Positions 1-12,149 of a DNA stretch of 64,000 bases are shown one piece after another. This DNA comes from Tubulanus polymorphus (lineage: Eukaryota; Nemertea; Palaeonemertea; Tubulaniformes; Tubulanidae). Made by a program: the position numbers and the translations under genes. The notes under the pieces were generated by a model. It made no database searches and was not told the DNA's origin. It saw only the letters and a list, made by a program, of their open reading frames with translations. The stretch spans positions 6,319,175 to 6,383,174 of the forward strand of contig NC_134032.1 in NCBI RefSeq assembly GCF_964204645.1, written 5' to 3'. How positions within the stretch are numbered: position 1 is the first letter of the stretch; each line of letters begins with the position of its first letter.

Positions 1-676
1 ACGCATAAAACGCCTTTACAATAAAATTGAGCCAAAACTATGAAACTGAATTATGTATTTCGAAATAAGCATACGTAACTTGACATAGCTTATCATTTAA
101 CCTCTAAAACATTTCCAGTAACTGGTTAATCACATTGGTTACCAAATTCGAGCGGTACAGTTTTCCATATGTGGCGAAATACACCCGGAAGTGTCGTGAC
201 AAAAACATTCCAAAACACACGAAGTGCCGTTTTGAACGTAACTGTGCCATTTTTGAAATCACTGCTCGACATAAATCGACGACGAAAGTCCACAGTACTG
301 CTTTAAAGCAGTGTATACAATAAAAATTACTTTAAAAGATGTTCAAACTTTACTCATATCCGCGCATCATCGTAGAATCCTCACTTGCCATAGTAAAAGA
401 AGTTAGTAAAAGTGGTGCCGGTATCCAATAACGTCACTGTTATTTTTGACAGGTAAATAGGCTACGTCGCGAATGATAAGAAAACGAGTTACGTGGTTCG
501 AGCTTGTTATCAGACTTTATAAGTTCAATCGATCGATAAGGAAATCAAAATGGCAGTAGCTGGTCACAATATCTAAGTATACACGTCTATATATTGAAAA
601 CGAAATAAGAATCGAAAGCAGATATTCTGAAGTTTCTCTGATGGATTTACAAATAGTGTTTGGTCATTTTTAGAAA
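1..676. other. Upstream region of the MAM gene, no gene seen
   Basis: AT-rich sequence without a convincing exon on either strand. It should hold the promoter and 5' UTR of the plus-strand gene that starts at 677, but I see no clear TATA box or initiator that would fix a transcription start. A 62-codon open frame at 135-323 has no splice or homology support and is taken as chance. Confidence 0.5.
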
Positions 677-734
677 ATGAAAATTTGCTTTAAACTCGTG
701 TTTTCGTTGTATTTCATGTTGGGCTCGTCACACG
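677..734 (+). CDS. MAM gene exon 1: signal peptide
   Basis: The ATG at 677 opens a hydrophobic leader (MKICFKLVFSLYFMLGSSH), and the exon ends at a GGTAAG donor in phase 1. The exon is too short for ordinary ORF finding. It is accepted because the leader is typical and the phase matches exon 2. Confidence 0.75.
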
Positions 735-3700
735 GTAAGAATGCGCGCAGATTGCGACGAAGTACACATGACGCTACACTCTTTTCGCAGTGGTTGTCAT
801 GATAATCCAGTACTACAATATTCAATCCTTCATTCAGTAATGTAGAACTGGTATTCTATATTATCATTATCATGGCTGTAATAAGATCGGCGTGTGTGTA
901 CATGCCGCTGGCGACAACTTTGAATAAAGAAACTCATTATATGGAAAATCGTACTATAAACGTGTTTATGTAGGCTAGTTTAGAAATGAGTCGGAGATCG
1001 TAAATTTTTACATCGTATAATTGTGAGTTTCGTGTTATCGTGATTGTACTAAGCAAACATTTTTATAGGAAAATTCTATAAGAAAAGCTGGGATTCTTAA
1101 ACTCATCGTATTACTGAGGTTTTCGTTGTAAGCCGAATCGTACTAACGAGGTTCGACTGTATAGATACATTTTAATCCTCAATTTAAGTAACCCCAATCC
1201 CTATTCATTCAGTTGCCCCTACATGAACCCAGCAAACCTGGCGGGAACGATGCAGGGAATAAAACTTCTTAGTTTAGTGCGCCTCTTATTAACACAGCAC
1301 ACCCACCGGCAGTGATACAGTGGTTAAAGATTTGAAATCGGAGACCAAAATATTTCCAAAATATTTCAGATAAATGGCACGAATTTAGAAAGCTTTTTGT
1401 GTTAGTTGAGGCAGATAATTGAAAATTTCGTAATACATGTAAGTCATTTTTGCAGCGTCGATACCCAAAGATAATCACATCTATTGGCAATGTGATTTTG
1501 AAAATATGATAGGCTGGCCTCTCACCACCGGTTGCAATATTGAAAGGATGATTGGGGCTAAAGTGGTAGAGGCGGGTTCTTTTGACGACTACCCCATAAT
1601 TGATTCGAGCAATAGCCGTAAGTAGATTTTAGTACTTTATCAACGTATTTTTTCAATATACGAGTTTTTAAAAGACAATTGATAATAATCGAATATCATC
1701 ATTCCTTGGAACCTCGGTATAACGACCGATACCGATTAATCAGTTAGGCCTATTATTTCAAACCTTGAAATTCGTCTAGAATTTTTGATTCATACTGGAT
1801 ATAATGAACTATCGTTTAGGTTACACCAAAAGAAAAGCCCAGTTTCTAGTGCCCGACCGACCCGATATTTCGTCATTTCAACTAGCCTAGCTATTGCAAC
1901 ATTTTGGATGAAATAACTTTTTTTCAGAAATATATACATGTACATGTATATGTGGCCGACTGCAAAGCTCTTCATTCTCGAAATATCATTTTCTTTCTAC
2001 CTAACCAAAGCGCGATGTCAACACTGAGATCGACATCATAGATACCGGTATATTCTACCAATTGGATTCAACAATATGACGATGGAAATGGTACGGCTGT
2101 GCTTGATGGCGACCTTCGATTGAACAATTCCTTGACCGCCGTGCTAATTAACACTAAACTGGAAATTTGGTCCTGTAGAAAATTATTTACGGAGACCTAC
2201 TCACCGTCATAAAAATATTCGAATTTTTTTTTCTATAAGAAGAAAAACTGCCAACCTACCTACTTTATTATTTATATGACTGAATTAATTAAAGCCCACA
2301 TGGACTGTTACAAAAAATGCTTTGCACAATTACGACAAAAACGGTTATTTACACTGTGGAATCTTATATAAGCGGACTATGTTAAGAAATTATGTTCAAG
2401 TGTCAGAAAAGTGGGGGAGGGGGATTATTTTGTCCAATAATCTAGATTTTATTTATCACTTAAGAAAACTAGGGTCGGTCGGTGGGACAAAGGCCTGTGA
2501 ATTTTTTGTGCTAAAAAGTCGAAATTATGGCTGGATTTTTTGTCTCTTACATCTGACAGGATTTTCGTTTATTTTTACGCAAGCATATTTCGAGTCATCG
2601 ATCTATGTTAAGGATGAACAGTGTATCTTTTTAAGAAAGCATCAATTTATTTTGACCTAAAACCTTTATAATTGTTGGAAATGTCATAGAACACACCACA
2701 CGCGAAACGCGAAACACGGTTTACCCACTGTTTTTGGTCTCCCCTCAGAAGTTTGATATTGAATTATACAATTTTTTGACCCATAATGTAACATATTCTG
2801 TTGTAATGAGTTGCGAAATATCTATCATGACATGCTCTTGAATAGGTTCCGATGATTATTGAGAGTGTCTAATTGTCATGCATTCCAACAAGTGGGGATA
2901 GTGTCCCTGGACCCGGTTTACGTATAACGGTTACATCTTAATCAGGTATTTTTCAGCCAGCGGTTCGTTCCTGGTGTTCAATTACCCGTACAGCAGTGTT
3001 CACTTCAGCGGACTCGCGATGACGTACGCACCCACCTGTCTTGTCTTTTCGTACAACATCTACGGATTGCAGGTTTACAATGCGCCGCAGATGAAGGTCA
3101 CTGCCGCTGGACAGAATTCGCTTGGTCCGACTACAATGTTGACTTCTGTAGGCGGCGCTGGTGATATCACTTCTGGTATGTGGGTGCAGAGAAGAGTAGA
3201 ACTACCATTCAGCAACATTCGCGATGACTTTACGGTAATCATGCTATACAAAACCTTGGCCAGTCAATTTATTCACTACCTTCAAAACTACCGTGGCAAT
3301 GAAGGGATTCCAATTGTGGCAAGCGAAAATTTGGCAGGGGTCACTATAGTGTCATATTCAACACTGGTCGGTGTTCACAGCTCTGCGGTTCAATGGTGAA
3401 TGGAGAGCAACAGAAAACAAACTTGGTCCTCGCCACCAAACCATAGCTTACATCACCAGCTCGTACCACAGCATACCAGTGGGAATAGTAGTAAACAGGT
3501 CTAACCGCGTTCACACTGAATCATAATTTCTCTCAAATCAATTTTTTGTTGAGGAAAGCTTTTACCAATAAGTCGAATAATGATTATGGTGTATTGCGGT
3601 GGTTCCTGATACGTATTTATATATATGATGGATTAGCTGATTTCATCGTCACCTCGTATGCAAATTCTACCTTCAGTTGGGGTTTGAAGTGCAGTGGCTG

Positions 3701-6608
3701 CAGCACCAATCGAACCGAGGGAGTGGTGTGGTGGCCATAGATGATGTATACCTTAAACTTGGATACTGCAATAGCCGACGACCAGGTAAGTTAGTTCAAA
3801 TGACCTGAATTTGTCAAACCCGTCACACATGCTCATCATAGCAGATACCAACGTTTTTATGATTTATTTAAATCTGAATTCAAATTATCATATCATCTTT
3901 GCGTCTCAAATAACTTTTAGATGAGATCTGCTCTAGTCAAATTAAGAACTAGTACATCTCATTATCTACCGTACTACGTAGCCGAAAAAGGCTGTCACCG
4001 CTCTATAAAACCAGAAAACCGCCTCAGTACGTTATGTAATTTAATGGGGTACCCGCAGTGCTACTTTGGCAATCGATAATTCCACCTATGGCAGGCGAGG
4101 CTCCACTAGGTTTGCTAGTGGATAGTTGGTCACTCAGCGTTCGATTTCCACTACATATCAATTAAATCTAAATGAAATAAAAACCGTTCTCTTTAGAGAC
4201 CGAATCTACAGGACGGTTTGACGGGTAGACAACATACACTCCAGTTAAATGATGACTGCACAGGACGTTGTCAGGTAGACACCCTACAAACCAGTTACCC
4301 GATGTAGATGATGACTGCATAGGGCGGTCGACAGGTAGACACCCTACACACCGGTTAGGTGATGACTTAACTGGGCGGTTGACATAGACATATAGGCAGA
4401 AATATGCACCTGTAAAGTGAACTGTACATGACGGTTCACTGTTGACGGTAGGCCCTGCACGCCAGTTAGGTTCCGCGTGACCGCATATACTAATAATCTT
4501 TTCTTCTGTTTCGAGGAAGTCTTTTACCTAATCAATTATTCCCAGGAATCAATTAATATTATATTCTATTATACTAACTAGCAGGAAACTCGTCCTCGAC
4601 AGGTTCGTTAATATTTTAACGATAGTTCATGTTCCACAGAGGGACAATCTCCCAACTGCCAATGGTATAAATCACTAATTCCCACACATCTTCTACACAC
4701 ATCTTCCAAATGGTAGCAATGGACGATGATGTTTTTATTATGGACTTTCGCTTTAGCGAAGTCCATTTTGCTATTGCACATGAAACTTTCTTCCTTCAGC
4801 TCAAAATAACCTCCGAACAAGGCTTAGTTTCTTTTTGGAACTCTCCAAACATTCAATGCAGTAATTAAAATCTCGAACCATATTGAATGAATGCGTTAAC
4901 TAATTATCAATTTAGTTTTATATTGGAACAGGGCCGGCGGAAGGATAAACACATTGGTCAGGCCACTTCTGCCAGAGTGTGGAGGTACTTGCGAGCGCGA
5001 AGCACTGATGGGGAGTGGGAGTCCTCTTTTTTTCAAAAGTTTTCGAAATGGGATGGCATGAGATTGAAATAAATCCCCTTCATCGGGACAAAATTCACGG
5101 CAAGATGATATTAGTTTTTATGCAAACTTTTGTATGATTATTGGCATTATTACGTCAAGAAGTGAAACATGATCGGCAAAGTTTTAGTCCGGCCAAGGCT
5201 GCCGCCCCGGTTCCGCCGGCCATGTGGAACTACATTTCGTTTCGGAAGAATACGTCATGCGCCGTCACGTATATGCGTGCTCCACACATGTGCGCATCAC
5301 AGACTCGCAGTGTGGTGTATTGATTTGTGCATGTATATGAAAAGTGCGCTCGCGTGATGTCCTAGTTAAAGTTTTCTTGGAAACTGCAAATGATTCGCTC
5401 CACTGCCAGGGTTCGTCGCATGCTGTGAAAGCAGTGAATTGAAGACTCCTGCCGTGAAAAGCAGCAGTGAATTTTATAGGACAGTGAATTTGGGAAAGGG
5501 GGCAGTGAATCTTGCTAGAAACCTTCCCAAGGATATTGAGAACCAAAGATTTGTCATCAACATTAAACAATCCATTTATCACCGTGATGTGTCCTAAAAA
5601 TCTTCCAACCAATTTATATATTTATCTAGATATACTTAGATCATAATTGAATGTAATATATACATGAGTGCCTTTTTTGTGTTTCGAAATGTCAATATCA
5701 TTCAAATCATCCACAACTTAATAATACGCAATGGATTTATGAAAAACATTGATAGCATTAAAAGGGGTGGAATAGCTGTCATACTCAGTTCTGGGTAACA
5801 GATTGACATGCTGCCTCCTCTACTCATAGTTAACTCTAGCTGTAGTCGACCCTCAGCCAGACATTGGTCGAATAACGCAATGTAACTCTACACACGCACT
5901 AATGCCGCATACTGGAGTAGCGCCACTGGTGGCTGATTGGGGCCGAAATATGAAACTCGTTCTCTAGCAATTTCTTTTTTAGATGTACGCTTTTCGTTTC
6001 AATTCAACGTTAATACGTACTGCCATTAAAATCAGTCTACTGGTATTAACGTAGCGTAAAAATGAAAAGCGTAAAACGCAAAAGAATTGGAGATCGAGTC
6101 TCATTTCTATAGTGTCCGAGCTATTCTACTTTTAGCTACAAACAGTACTTTTAGTCATAAAGTACTCAAAATTTATTCTATCATAATTAGTTTTGTCTAT
6201 TTCGCAGGAGCGGGTGATGACGGATTTTCAAGTGGCGAGGGTTCGTTCATGTTTTCAGCAGCGATTATCAGCGTTTGTGTTGTAGTTATAACTATAATCT
6301 GCATAGTGGGAATTATATATCGGCGCTGTCACCGCCTACGAGGCCAATGTCGGCGTGCACCACGCGGCCTCGAGCGCAGAAACGCTCTTTACGAAACCGG
6401 CGGACTTGAAACGGTCAGCGGGTATTTGAATAGCGAATATAGCTATGACGACGATGACGTCGCAGATCCGGTCACCAATAGCCGCCAATCGCGATCGCCG
6501 TCTGGTAGTCTGCCGCCCAGTTATGATACTGCTATGGAACAGACGACAGCTGAATGCGGTCATAGCCCTCCGCCTAGATACAGCTTCATCATGGACGGCC
6601 ATATATAG
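677..6608 (+). CDS. MAM-domain single-pass membrane protein with PPxY tail (five-exon gene)
   Basis: Five coding exons (677-734, 1456-1617, 2957-3234, 3677-3785, 6208-6608) join in phase into 335 residues. Residues 1-19 form a signal peptide. Residues 32-197 form one MAM domain: it opens with CDFEN, closes with VVAIDDVYLKLGYC, and has the four family cysteines (about C32, C46, C101, C197). A short linker is followed by a transmembrane helix (about 216-239) with a basic stop-transfer (YRRCHR). The roughly 95-residue tail is rich in Tyr and Ser and carries two PPxY motifs (LPPSY and PPPRY). MAM domains mediate adhesion or oligomerisation outside the cell. PPxY motifs bind WW domains, often of NEDD4-family ubiquitin ligases. 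I do not recognise a named orthologue. Most family members carry several domains; this one has only one. An extra exon in the 2.4-kb last intron is not excluded. It converges on the SULF gene. The ATG at 677 is chosen because a signal peptide follows it directly. Confidence 0.82.
1456..1617 (+). CDS. MAM gene exon 2: N-terminal half of MAM domain
   Basis: The exon starts after TTTTTGCAG and ends at GTAAGT. It encodes the MAM opening IYWQCDFENMIGWPLTTGC. The start phase takes one base from exon 1, and the end is in phase 1 with a proline codon split into exon 3. Confidence 0.8.
2957..3234 (+). CDS. MAM gene exon 3: central MAM domain
   Basis: The exon starts after ATTTTTCAG and contains 92 complete codons to a GTAATC donor in phase 0. 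It begins SGSFLVFNY, the typical 'G.YL.' strand after the first MAM loop, and includes the third conserved cysteine (TYAPTC). The open frame runs on to about 3399, but that extension is intronic because the MAM domain resumes in phase at 3677. Confidence 0.82.
3677..3785 (+). CDS. MAM gene exon 4: C-terminal MAM strand
   Basis: The exon starts after a pyrimidine tract ending CTTCAG and ends at GTAAGT. It encodes LGFEVQWLQ...GVVAIDDVYLKLGYC, the hallmark end of a MAM domain (hydrophobic-F/E, then 'AIDD', then the last Cys). At 109 bp it ends in phase 1, matching exon 5. Confidence 0.85.
3786..6207 (+). other. Intron 4 of the MAM gene
   Basis: This is the largest intron of the gene. It holds the imperfect minisatellite at 4211-4473 and a short stretch with scattered copies of CAGTGAAT (about 5425-5515). 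No further exon is convincing here, although one in phase could still be hidden. Confidence 0.6.
4211..4473. repeat. Imperfect minisatellite, about five units of 43-58 bp
   Basis: Units begin near 4211, 4263, 4322, 4373 and 4431. The shared skeleton is GGACGGTT..ACAGGTAGACACCCTACA..CCAGTTA..GATGATGACTGCA, with each unit diverged. The array lies in the last intron of the MAM gene. Confidence 0.7.
6208..6608 (+). CDS. MAM gene exon 5: transmembrane helix and PPxY tail
   Basis: The exon starts after CTATTTCGCAG and ends at TAG (6606-6608). It encodes the juxtamembrane linker, a helix (FMFSAAIISVCVVVITIICI...), a basic anchor and the tail with YLNSEY, LPPSY and PPPRY. The frame is open upstream to 6087, but a good acceptor and the phase match place the exon start at 6208. 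I see no clear AATAAA close behind the stop; an AATAAG near 6771 is the nearest variant. Confidence 0.82.
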
Positions 6609-7012
6609 AGGTCTTACAGGCATATTCGTGCTTTCACAACGCGACTACCCATTTGGTGGTCAGATGCAATATAAGTGATTCAGACATTTGAACCTTGAAT
6701 TGTACGTAAATCCCCTGATTATCTTGTGTTGTTACGTGCGGCAAGTCCCAAACACTGACAGGAAACAATAAGCTATAATGTCACGAGCCACACCCTCTGT
6801 GAAGTGTTCAAACATAAGATTTTGACTGGCTTAGTTATAACTTAAAATATATTAAGAAAAAAGAAGAAAACAATCGTTAGAATATTTAAAGCTTGTCAAA
6901 TTTATACAATTTCAAAAAGCTATATTTGTAAAAATGCAACCTGCACAAGCGCGTCTATATGGTGGCTGATAAGGGCCAAATGCATGAATCTTTACACGAC
7001 CTCGATTATAGA

Positions 7013-7505
7013 AAAACGCAAAACGAAACCTGCAAACTACCGCGCAAAAACAAACTTTTGGTTTTTGCTAGGGCGCAAAAACGAAATATTATAGCGCAAA
7101 AACGAAAATATTAGTTTATGCTCTATGATTTTTCGTTTTTGCCCCATATATCCGTTTTTGCACCCTAGCAAAAAAGAACTTTCGTTTTTGCTCTATTGAA
7201 TTATTTACATATGACCTCGATTATCGAAAAATGCAAAACGAAAATCCATAGAGCAAAAAACAAAAGTTCGTTTTTGCTATGGCACAAAAACGAATTTTAC
7301 CGCGCAAAAACGAAAAATCATGGAGCAAAAACGAAAAGTAATGGAGCAAAAACGAATATTTTCGTTTTTGCGCTATAATATTTCGTTTTTGCACGTTAAG
7401 ATTCGTTTTTGCGGGGTAGCAAAAACGAAAGTTTGTTTTTGCTAGGGCATTTTTATTAACGAATTTAATTAAACGAATTTTATGGCGCAAAAACGAAAAA
7501 TAATA
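7013..7505. repeat. Low-complexity array of GCAAAAACGAA in both orientations
   Basis: More than a dozen copies of GCAAAAACGAA or its complement TTCGTTTTTGC, and near variants, are separated by 5-30 bp of unrelated AT-rich spacer. Both orientations alternate, so the single strand can fold into many short hairpins. The opening segment, GACCTCGATTAT.GAAAAA.G, occurs at about 7000 and again at about 7213, suggesting a duplicated block. Confidence 0.8.
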
Positions 7506-7799
7506 GAGTAAAAACAAGGGACGACGTCTTCAGTGGACACCGGATTAATTAAGATTAAGATAACGACGCCGCTTAAGAAATACAGTGGTGCGGAATGACA
7601 TCAATATTAACTTGTATAATCAATATTAACTCATAAATGAAATTCTGCGTAATTCTATCACCATTATACTCGAAATATGACGGAGAAACCGACGCACGAT
7701 GACATCAATAACCAAATTGGCCGGAATTACTTCAAAATGGCGCTGACACCTTAAACCGCTCCAACCATGATTACTTTATTATTACATATATACTTAACG

Positions 7800-7985
7800 T
7801 TTACGTTACGTTTGTTTTATTCATTTTTGCTTTAGTCGTTCGGATCTTTGGTTTTCCAAAAAAGAGTTAACCGAACATATTAGATCATTCATTTATCCTA
7901 GTGCACGACAGTACCACGGCCTTTGAAGCGTTTCCCGCACACAGTAAGCAGCCAACAGGATTCGAACCCGCATCACTCGGTAGGT
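7800..7985 (-). repeat. tRNA-derived SINE copy
   Basis: On the minus strand, a B-box-like GGGTTCGAATCCTG (complement of 7957-7970) is followed by a body shared with the better copy at 39140-39369. Shared body words include GGCCTTTGAAG.GTT.CCCG.ACA and CGGATCTTGGTTTTCC on the plus strand. The 5' head is truncated relative to the 39-kb copy. Confidence 0.55.
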
Positions 7986-8491
7986 TTATTCTGAGAAATA
8001 TTGAACAAACGCACAATTTTTTGGTGGTTCTTTTGTCCGGGACTTTGTCGGCCTGGTGCCAGTGTTGCTTGTGCTGATAACTTGGTCAACGTTAGGACAG
8101 TTCAGTCATAGTCGTAGGCTGTATAGTATGGTTTTTCTCAAGAAAGGGGCGTGCGAGTTCATGACCAAAAATATTCATGACTATCTATGCCTAAAGGGCA
8201 GAATTATTTTTCCAAAAATTCCAATCTATATTACCAAAAATGTTCTAAGAAGGGCCAGGCACGACAAAATGATTGTCAAATATTCAAGAATGGGTACGTT
8301 CACATTGCCAAAAACCAAAAATAGTCAGAATTAATTTCCAAAAACTCCAAAGAGGTAAGGGTCCTGCTATAAAGAACGAAACGACGAAATAGGTAACGAA
8401 ACGAAACGAAACAAAATGCGCAAAAGTTCAAGCTCGTTATAACACCAACCACGGGAAGTTTGGCGGTACATGTAGATATTCTTTTGAAAGT

Positions 8492-8589
8492 ATTCAAGTC
8501 TATTCTCTTAAACTTTGGAGGGTTTTAAAAGTACCCCACAATTCAAGTCTATTCTCTTAAACTTTGGAGGGTTTTAAAAGTACCCCACA
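8492..8589. repeat. Perfect tandem duplication, period 49 bp
   Basis: Two head-to-tail copies start ATTCAAGTCTATTCTC and end GTACCCCACA (8492-8540 and 8541-8589). They are essentially identical, so the duplication is recent or an assembly artefact. Confidence 0.9.
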
Positions 8590-9239
8590 ATTAGTGGAAA
8601 CAATTGCAGAATGTTCTCAAAACCAAATGAATACGCTGCACCATTCCCACGAACTCAGACGCGGTGAAGCATGGTGAAACGATACTCATCCTACACGTCG
8701 ATCATTTTACCGCTAAGCAACGTAGTGACAAGCAATTTGAAAAAAAAACATTCGTGGTTGCGAATCCCTTGCATATGACGTATCGATTATTAACATAACA
8801 GATGGGAAACGTCAATGGCAGTACGGCGAGAGTTTTATTCTAAGAGATAGGAATGGTGGTTTAATTGGCGTTCTGGCCGAGGGTGAGAGGTGTATAGCTA
8901 TTCACATACACGACTGATACCAAATGAACAATGCCCAAGGATCAAATTATTTACCAAAAGATCTTTTGGTCAAGAGACGGTCGCAAAGTATACATAATAA
9001 AAAATCTATCGGAATCTGTAGCGTGTGATCCTTTCCTCCATCGTGGATCAAACAACACGATTCGCTCAGCAACGTGAAAGTGGCCCGAACAGCGTATTTT
9101 CTAAAATGAGGATTTCCAGGAAACGAATAAAGAATATTTCGAATAAAGAAGCCAAAACACTCAAGCATACTTTAATTCTCTAATCCGTAATTCATTTATC
9201 CGTCACTTCAAGTAATATCTGAGCATGCGCAGATCATTC

Positions 9240-9700
9240 TCCCCGAGCAGGGATTCGAGCCCGAGTATCACTAGACTCGACCACGACACTAAGACCATGA
9301 TGGACAGCACTAGCGCCAGGCTCTTGTACAACATCACCAAGTGCTGTTCATCCGCCTTCCTTCCAGCTGTAGCCTTCAATGAGTTTACTCTCTTGGTAGC
9401 TCTGAGGATTATTTGGTTGACGTGCTACGTATGTGATATTCAGCTGGTGATCAAAGAATACACTCAAATCCCGGAGGGAGTCTTGATAATGGGATTGCAG
9501 TGTGAGCATATGTAGGCGACATGACTTCATTGGGCGGCCTCAAACATGTCTCACCATTGTAGCTCATGCCCTTCTCAATACAGTAGTAGAACACAATTTC
9601 CTTGGGGTGTATTCTCCAGAAGGACGTGGGTTGACATGGCTCTTTCATTAAACCGGCAGGCAGCTCGGGTTAACGGGAGTGTGTATATTTCGACCAGCAC
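9240..9700 (-). pseudogene. Degraded non-LTR retrotransposon (reverse-transcriptase C-terminal part)
   Basis: On the minus strand, a frame ending near 9350 reads LRDLSVFFDHQLNITYVAR. This resembles the 'LGV.FD..L....H' segment that follows the catalytic core in many LINE reverse transcriptases. Downstream frames continue with alternating frame breaks. No endonuclease, 3' end or target duplication is visible, so this is a fossil fragment. Confidence 0.4.
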
Positions 9701-10179
9701 TGGTGATCGGGGATCCTTGAGAGAAGCCAGTGTTGAGGTCTACCCAATCAGATCTCCACGTTTTCATCATACATCTCCTACTACTCAGGACTACCATTCC
9801 CCAAGAGCGATTATCATGGTAATGATCTAGAAATAGTGGTTTTTGATTTCGTAAATTGAGTTCCTTATTCATTTGATCAGTTGTTTTGATTTTATGCATA
9901 TTTGTAGCGCCCTTTACAAACCCACCAGTCACATCTGCCGGAAACAAAAGGGGGTTTGATTTTGAAATCGAAATTCCAAGTACAGATGTATATAGTTGGA
10001 TGATCACTTGAATGTAAGTTTTAATTCAAGTACCTAGTTGATAATTGAACATGATTTTACAACGAATATGCCATGATTTTCGAATCGCCGGGTCGTGTGA
10101 TGTTATCAGGATTAAATCCCTGCCAAGACACTGTTTTGAAAACTGTTAAGACAAATATTACTTCATAGGTTAAGAAGTA

Positions 10180-10340
10180 TGATATGAGCTTTCTCTACTA
10201 ATGCATAGTAGCTTCATCAGGTAAATGAGTTAAAAGGTAGTACTGTGTAGGTTAACTAGATTTCAAAAGAAATCATGAGCTTTTGCTACTAGTTACGTAG
10301 CTTCATTGGGTAAGGAGTAGCTTCATCAGGTAAATGAGGA
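10180..10340. repeat. Short diverged internal repeats
   Basis: The words TAGCTTCATCAGGTAAATGAG and ATGAGCTTT.(C/G)TACTA occur two to three times at irregular spacing. This looks like an old tandem duplication; no gene is seen. Confidence 0.5.
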
Positions 10341-11107
10341 GGAGAAACAATAGTATTTATTAAGAGTGACTATGCACTACAGTGTTCCCCACAATAGGAT
10401 TTAGAGGGGAGATCACTCCTTTCATTTTTACATCCACCTCTCTGAAAATCAACCACCCCTTATAATATCCGCTACCACTAGTATATAGCAACCAAAATTA
10501 AGCTAAAGTTTCTGTATGTTAAGGAGATTGGAAGCCTTGCTACTTCAGCAGCCACAATGCCATACACTTAACGCCAGGTTTACATGACTCGTCTACAACT
10601 ATCAACTGCATTCAACTATGCATAGAGATGAACTCGGGTAAAGCGCGCATATATATGCATTGTACACATTTATTTCATTACATAATTATTTACACAATAT
10701 CATATATGTATATACATTTAATGATTAAAATTTTTATCCATTATTTTGTGTGAAGAGGTCAACTTGAGTTGATAAAATGATGTGCGTTTATATCGTATGA
10801 AGTAAATCACAGAATTAACAGCGTTTATCTAACACTTAACGAATTTGGAAATAATTATCAGGAAAAGAAGACTAAAGTCTTATTTGGTTCTATACTCACT
10901 GGAACTTCATTAAAAACATCATCATATCATCAAACTAAAATTTATGCTTACAAAGCTCAGTAAGAACATATCGGACAAATTGTTTTCTCGATAATTAAAG
11001 AAAACATTTTTATCCTGGGTGGCTATAAAACCCAAAGCACCCGATGCAGGGAAACACTGACCAGCCTAAGCTCATTTTGGTTACATACCCAATCTAACAA
11101 CTAAAGC

Positions 11108-11216
11108 CCAGTCCAAGACCATTTTAGTTGATGCCGATGGGCCCTTGGGGGATTCAAATATATACGAAAGATCAAGGTAATTGATCAAATCGTCTTAAAA
11201 TTTCCCTCAAAAAGAA
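11108..11216. repeat. Fragment of the 152-bp-monomer repeat family
   Basis: The stretch with TGATGCCGATGGGCCCTTGG and CGAAAGATCAAGGTAATTGATCAA matches the right part of the full copies at 20930-21030, 33420-33510 and 40300-40390. Neither end of the family is present. Confidence 0.7.
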
Positions 11217-12149
11217 GAGCTTGTCACGTCCCAAAAGGGCAATTTAATACCTAACAAAGGGCCATGGGTCTAGTAGGATCTACTCTGCTCATTAAGAATC
11301 GATTTGTTCTTAGATTGTGAAGATAAAGATGATGGTATACTGTAAAGATCTTGGTGCACTGGGTAGTATCAAAGCATGTTCAACTTTGAAGATATACATG
11401 GCAATGGGTTTTGCGCATGACTCACTAGCACATAACAGAACAATCAATAATATTTTCTTATGTGTGTCCTTAATGATGGTGTCACTGGGAAAAACCTTTG
11501 GTGTCCAACATTGAACTTGGATACTAAAGGGCTTTGCCAGTGATGTCATTATCAAGAAACAAGGTCAAGCACCCATAAGTAGAATGGAGAAAAATTCATT
11601 GAAATTTTGCACATTTTCTTCCAGTACTTCCAAACGGCTTAGAGCTGATGAACCAAACAAAACTTATGTTGACAAAATAAATAGGGGCGCTCAAAAATGT
11701 TGTTGCACTTTTGCAAGTCTCACAAGTCCCCCTGATTTAGTTGATAAGATGAAGAAAAAGAGCAACGATTGATTTATAGTAATCAGTACAAGTCGCGATT
11801 ACACAACACAATTATGATTATCTATGCGTCTACATGCAGAGTATTTCTACGGTATTGGCAATCATGAAATGATGTATCTATCAACAAGGTACCGGCAGCA
11901 CACAACAGGTGACAATACACTCTGGGCGAAGTTTCATTTATAGTGGACTCTTAGCGAACAAAGTGAAACCGAATGTCTGTAAGTCCGAACAATCATTCGT
12001 AAATATTGAGCCGGTCACTGTAGTTTGGACCTTGTTTCAAGATGGCCCATGGTGTGAAATGCGTTAAGACTGAACTACAATGGGTTGATTATCAGCTCCA
12101 ACCTCTAGTCGACTAACTGTGAAAACAGAAGTATGCAAGGGTGTTGTAG

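Larger units (their letters stand above)
735..3676 (+). other. Introns 1-3 of the MAM gene
   Basis: The introns are 735-1455, 1618-2956 and 3235-3676. They are AT-rich with no recognisable repeat or coding signal. A 112-codon open frame at 2322-2660 inside intron 2 has no family features and is treated as chance. Confidence 0.6.

Noticed and set aside
2322-2660. 112-codon plus-strand frame in MAM intron 2
   Set aside because: No splice sites in phase, no domain, and rich in Phe/Tyr/Ile as expected from AT-rich chance sequence.
5265-5612. 115-codon minus-strand frame
   Set aside because: Built largely from CAGTGAAT repeats in the MAM intron; chance open frame.
6087-6207. Upstream extension of the 173-codon frame before MAM exon 5
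   Set aside because: A good acceptor at 6207/6208 in the right phase and the continuous MAM model make the extension intronic.
7013-7505. CRISPR-like array
   Set aside because: Repeats are 11 bp, in both orientations and irregularly spaced, in a eukaryotic genome.
7957-7970. Possible functional tRNA genes at B-box-like sites (7957, 9241, 12190, 25692, 39289, 48571, 58774)
   Set aside because: None gives a closed acceptor stem with anticodon arm; the two best share a SINE body.
9546-10007. 94- and 119-codon frames on opposite strands
   Set aside because: Lie beside a decayed LINE but show no clear family motif; probably more of the same fossil.
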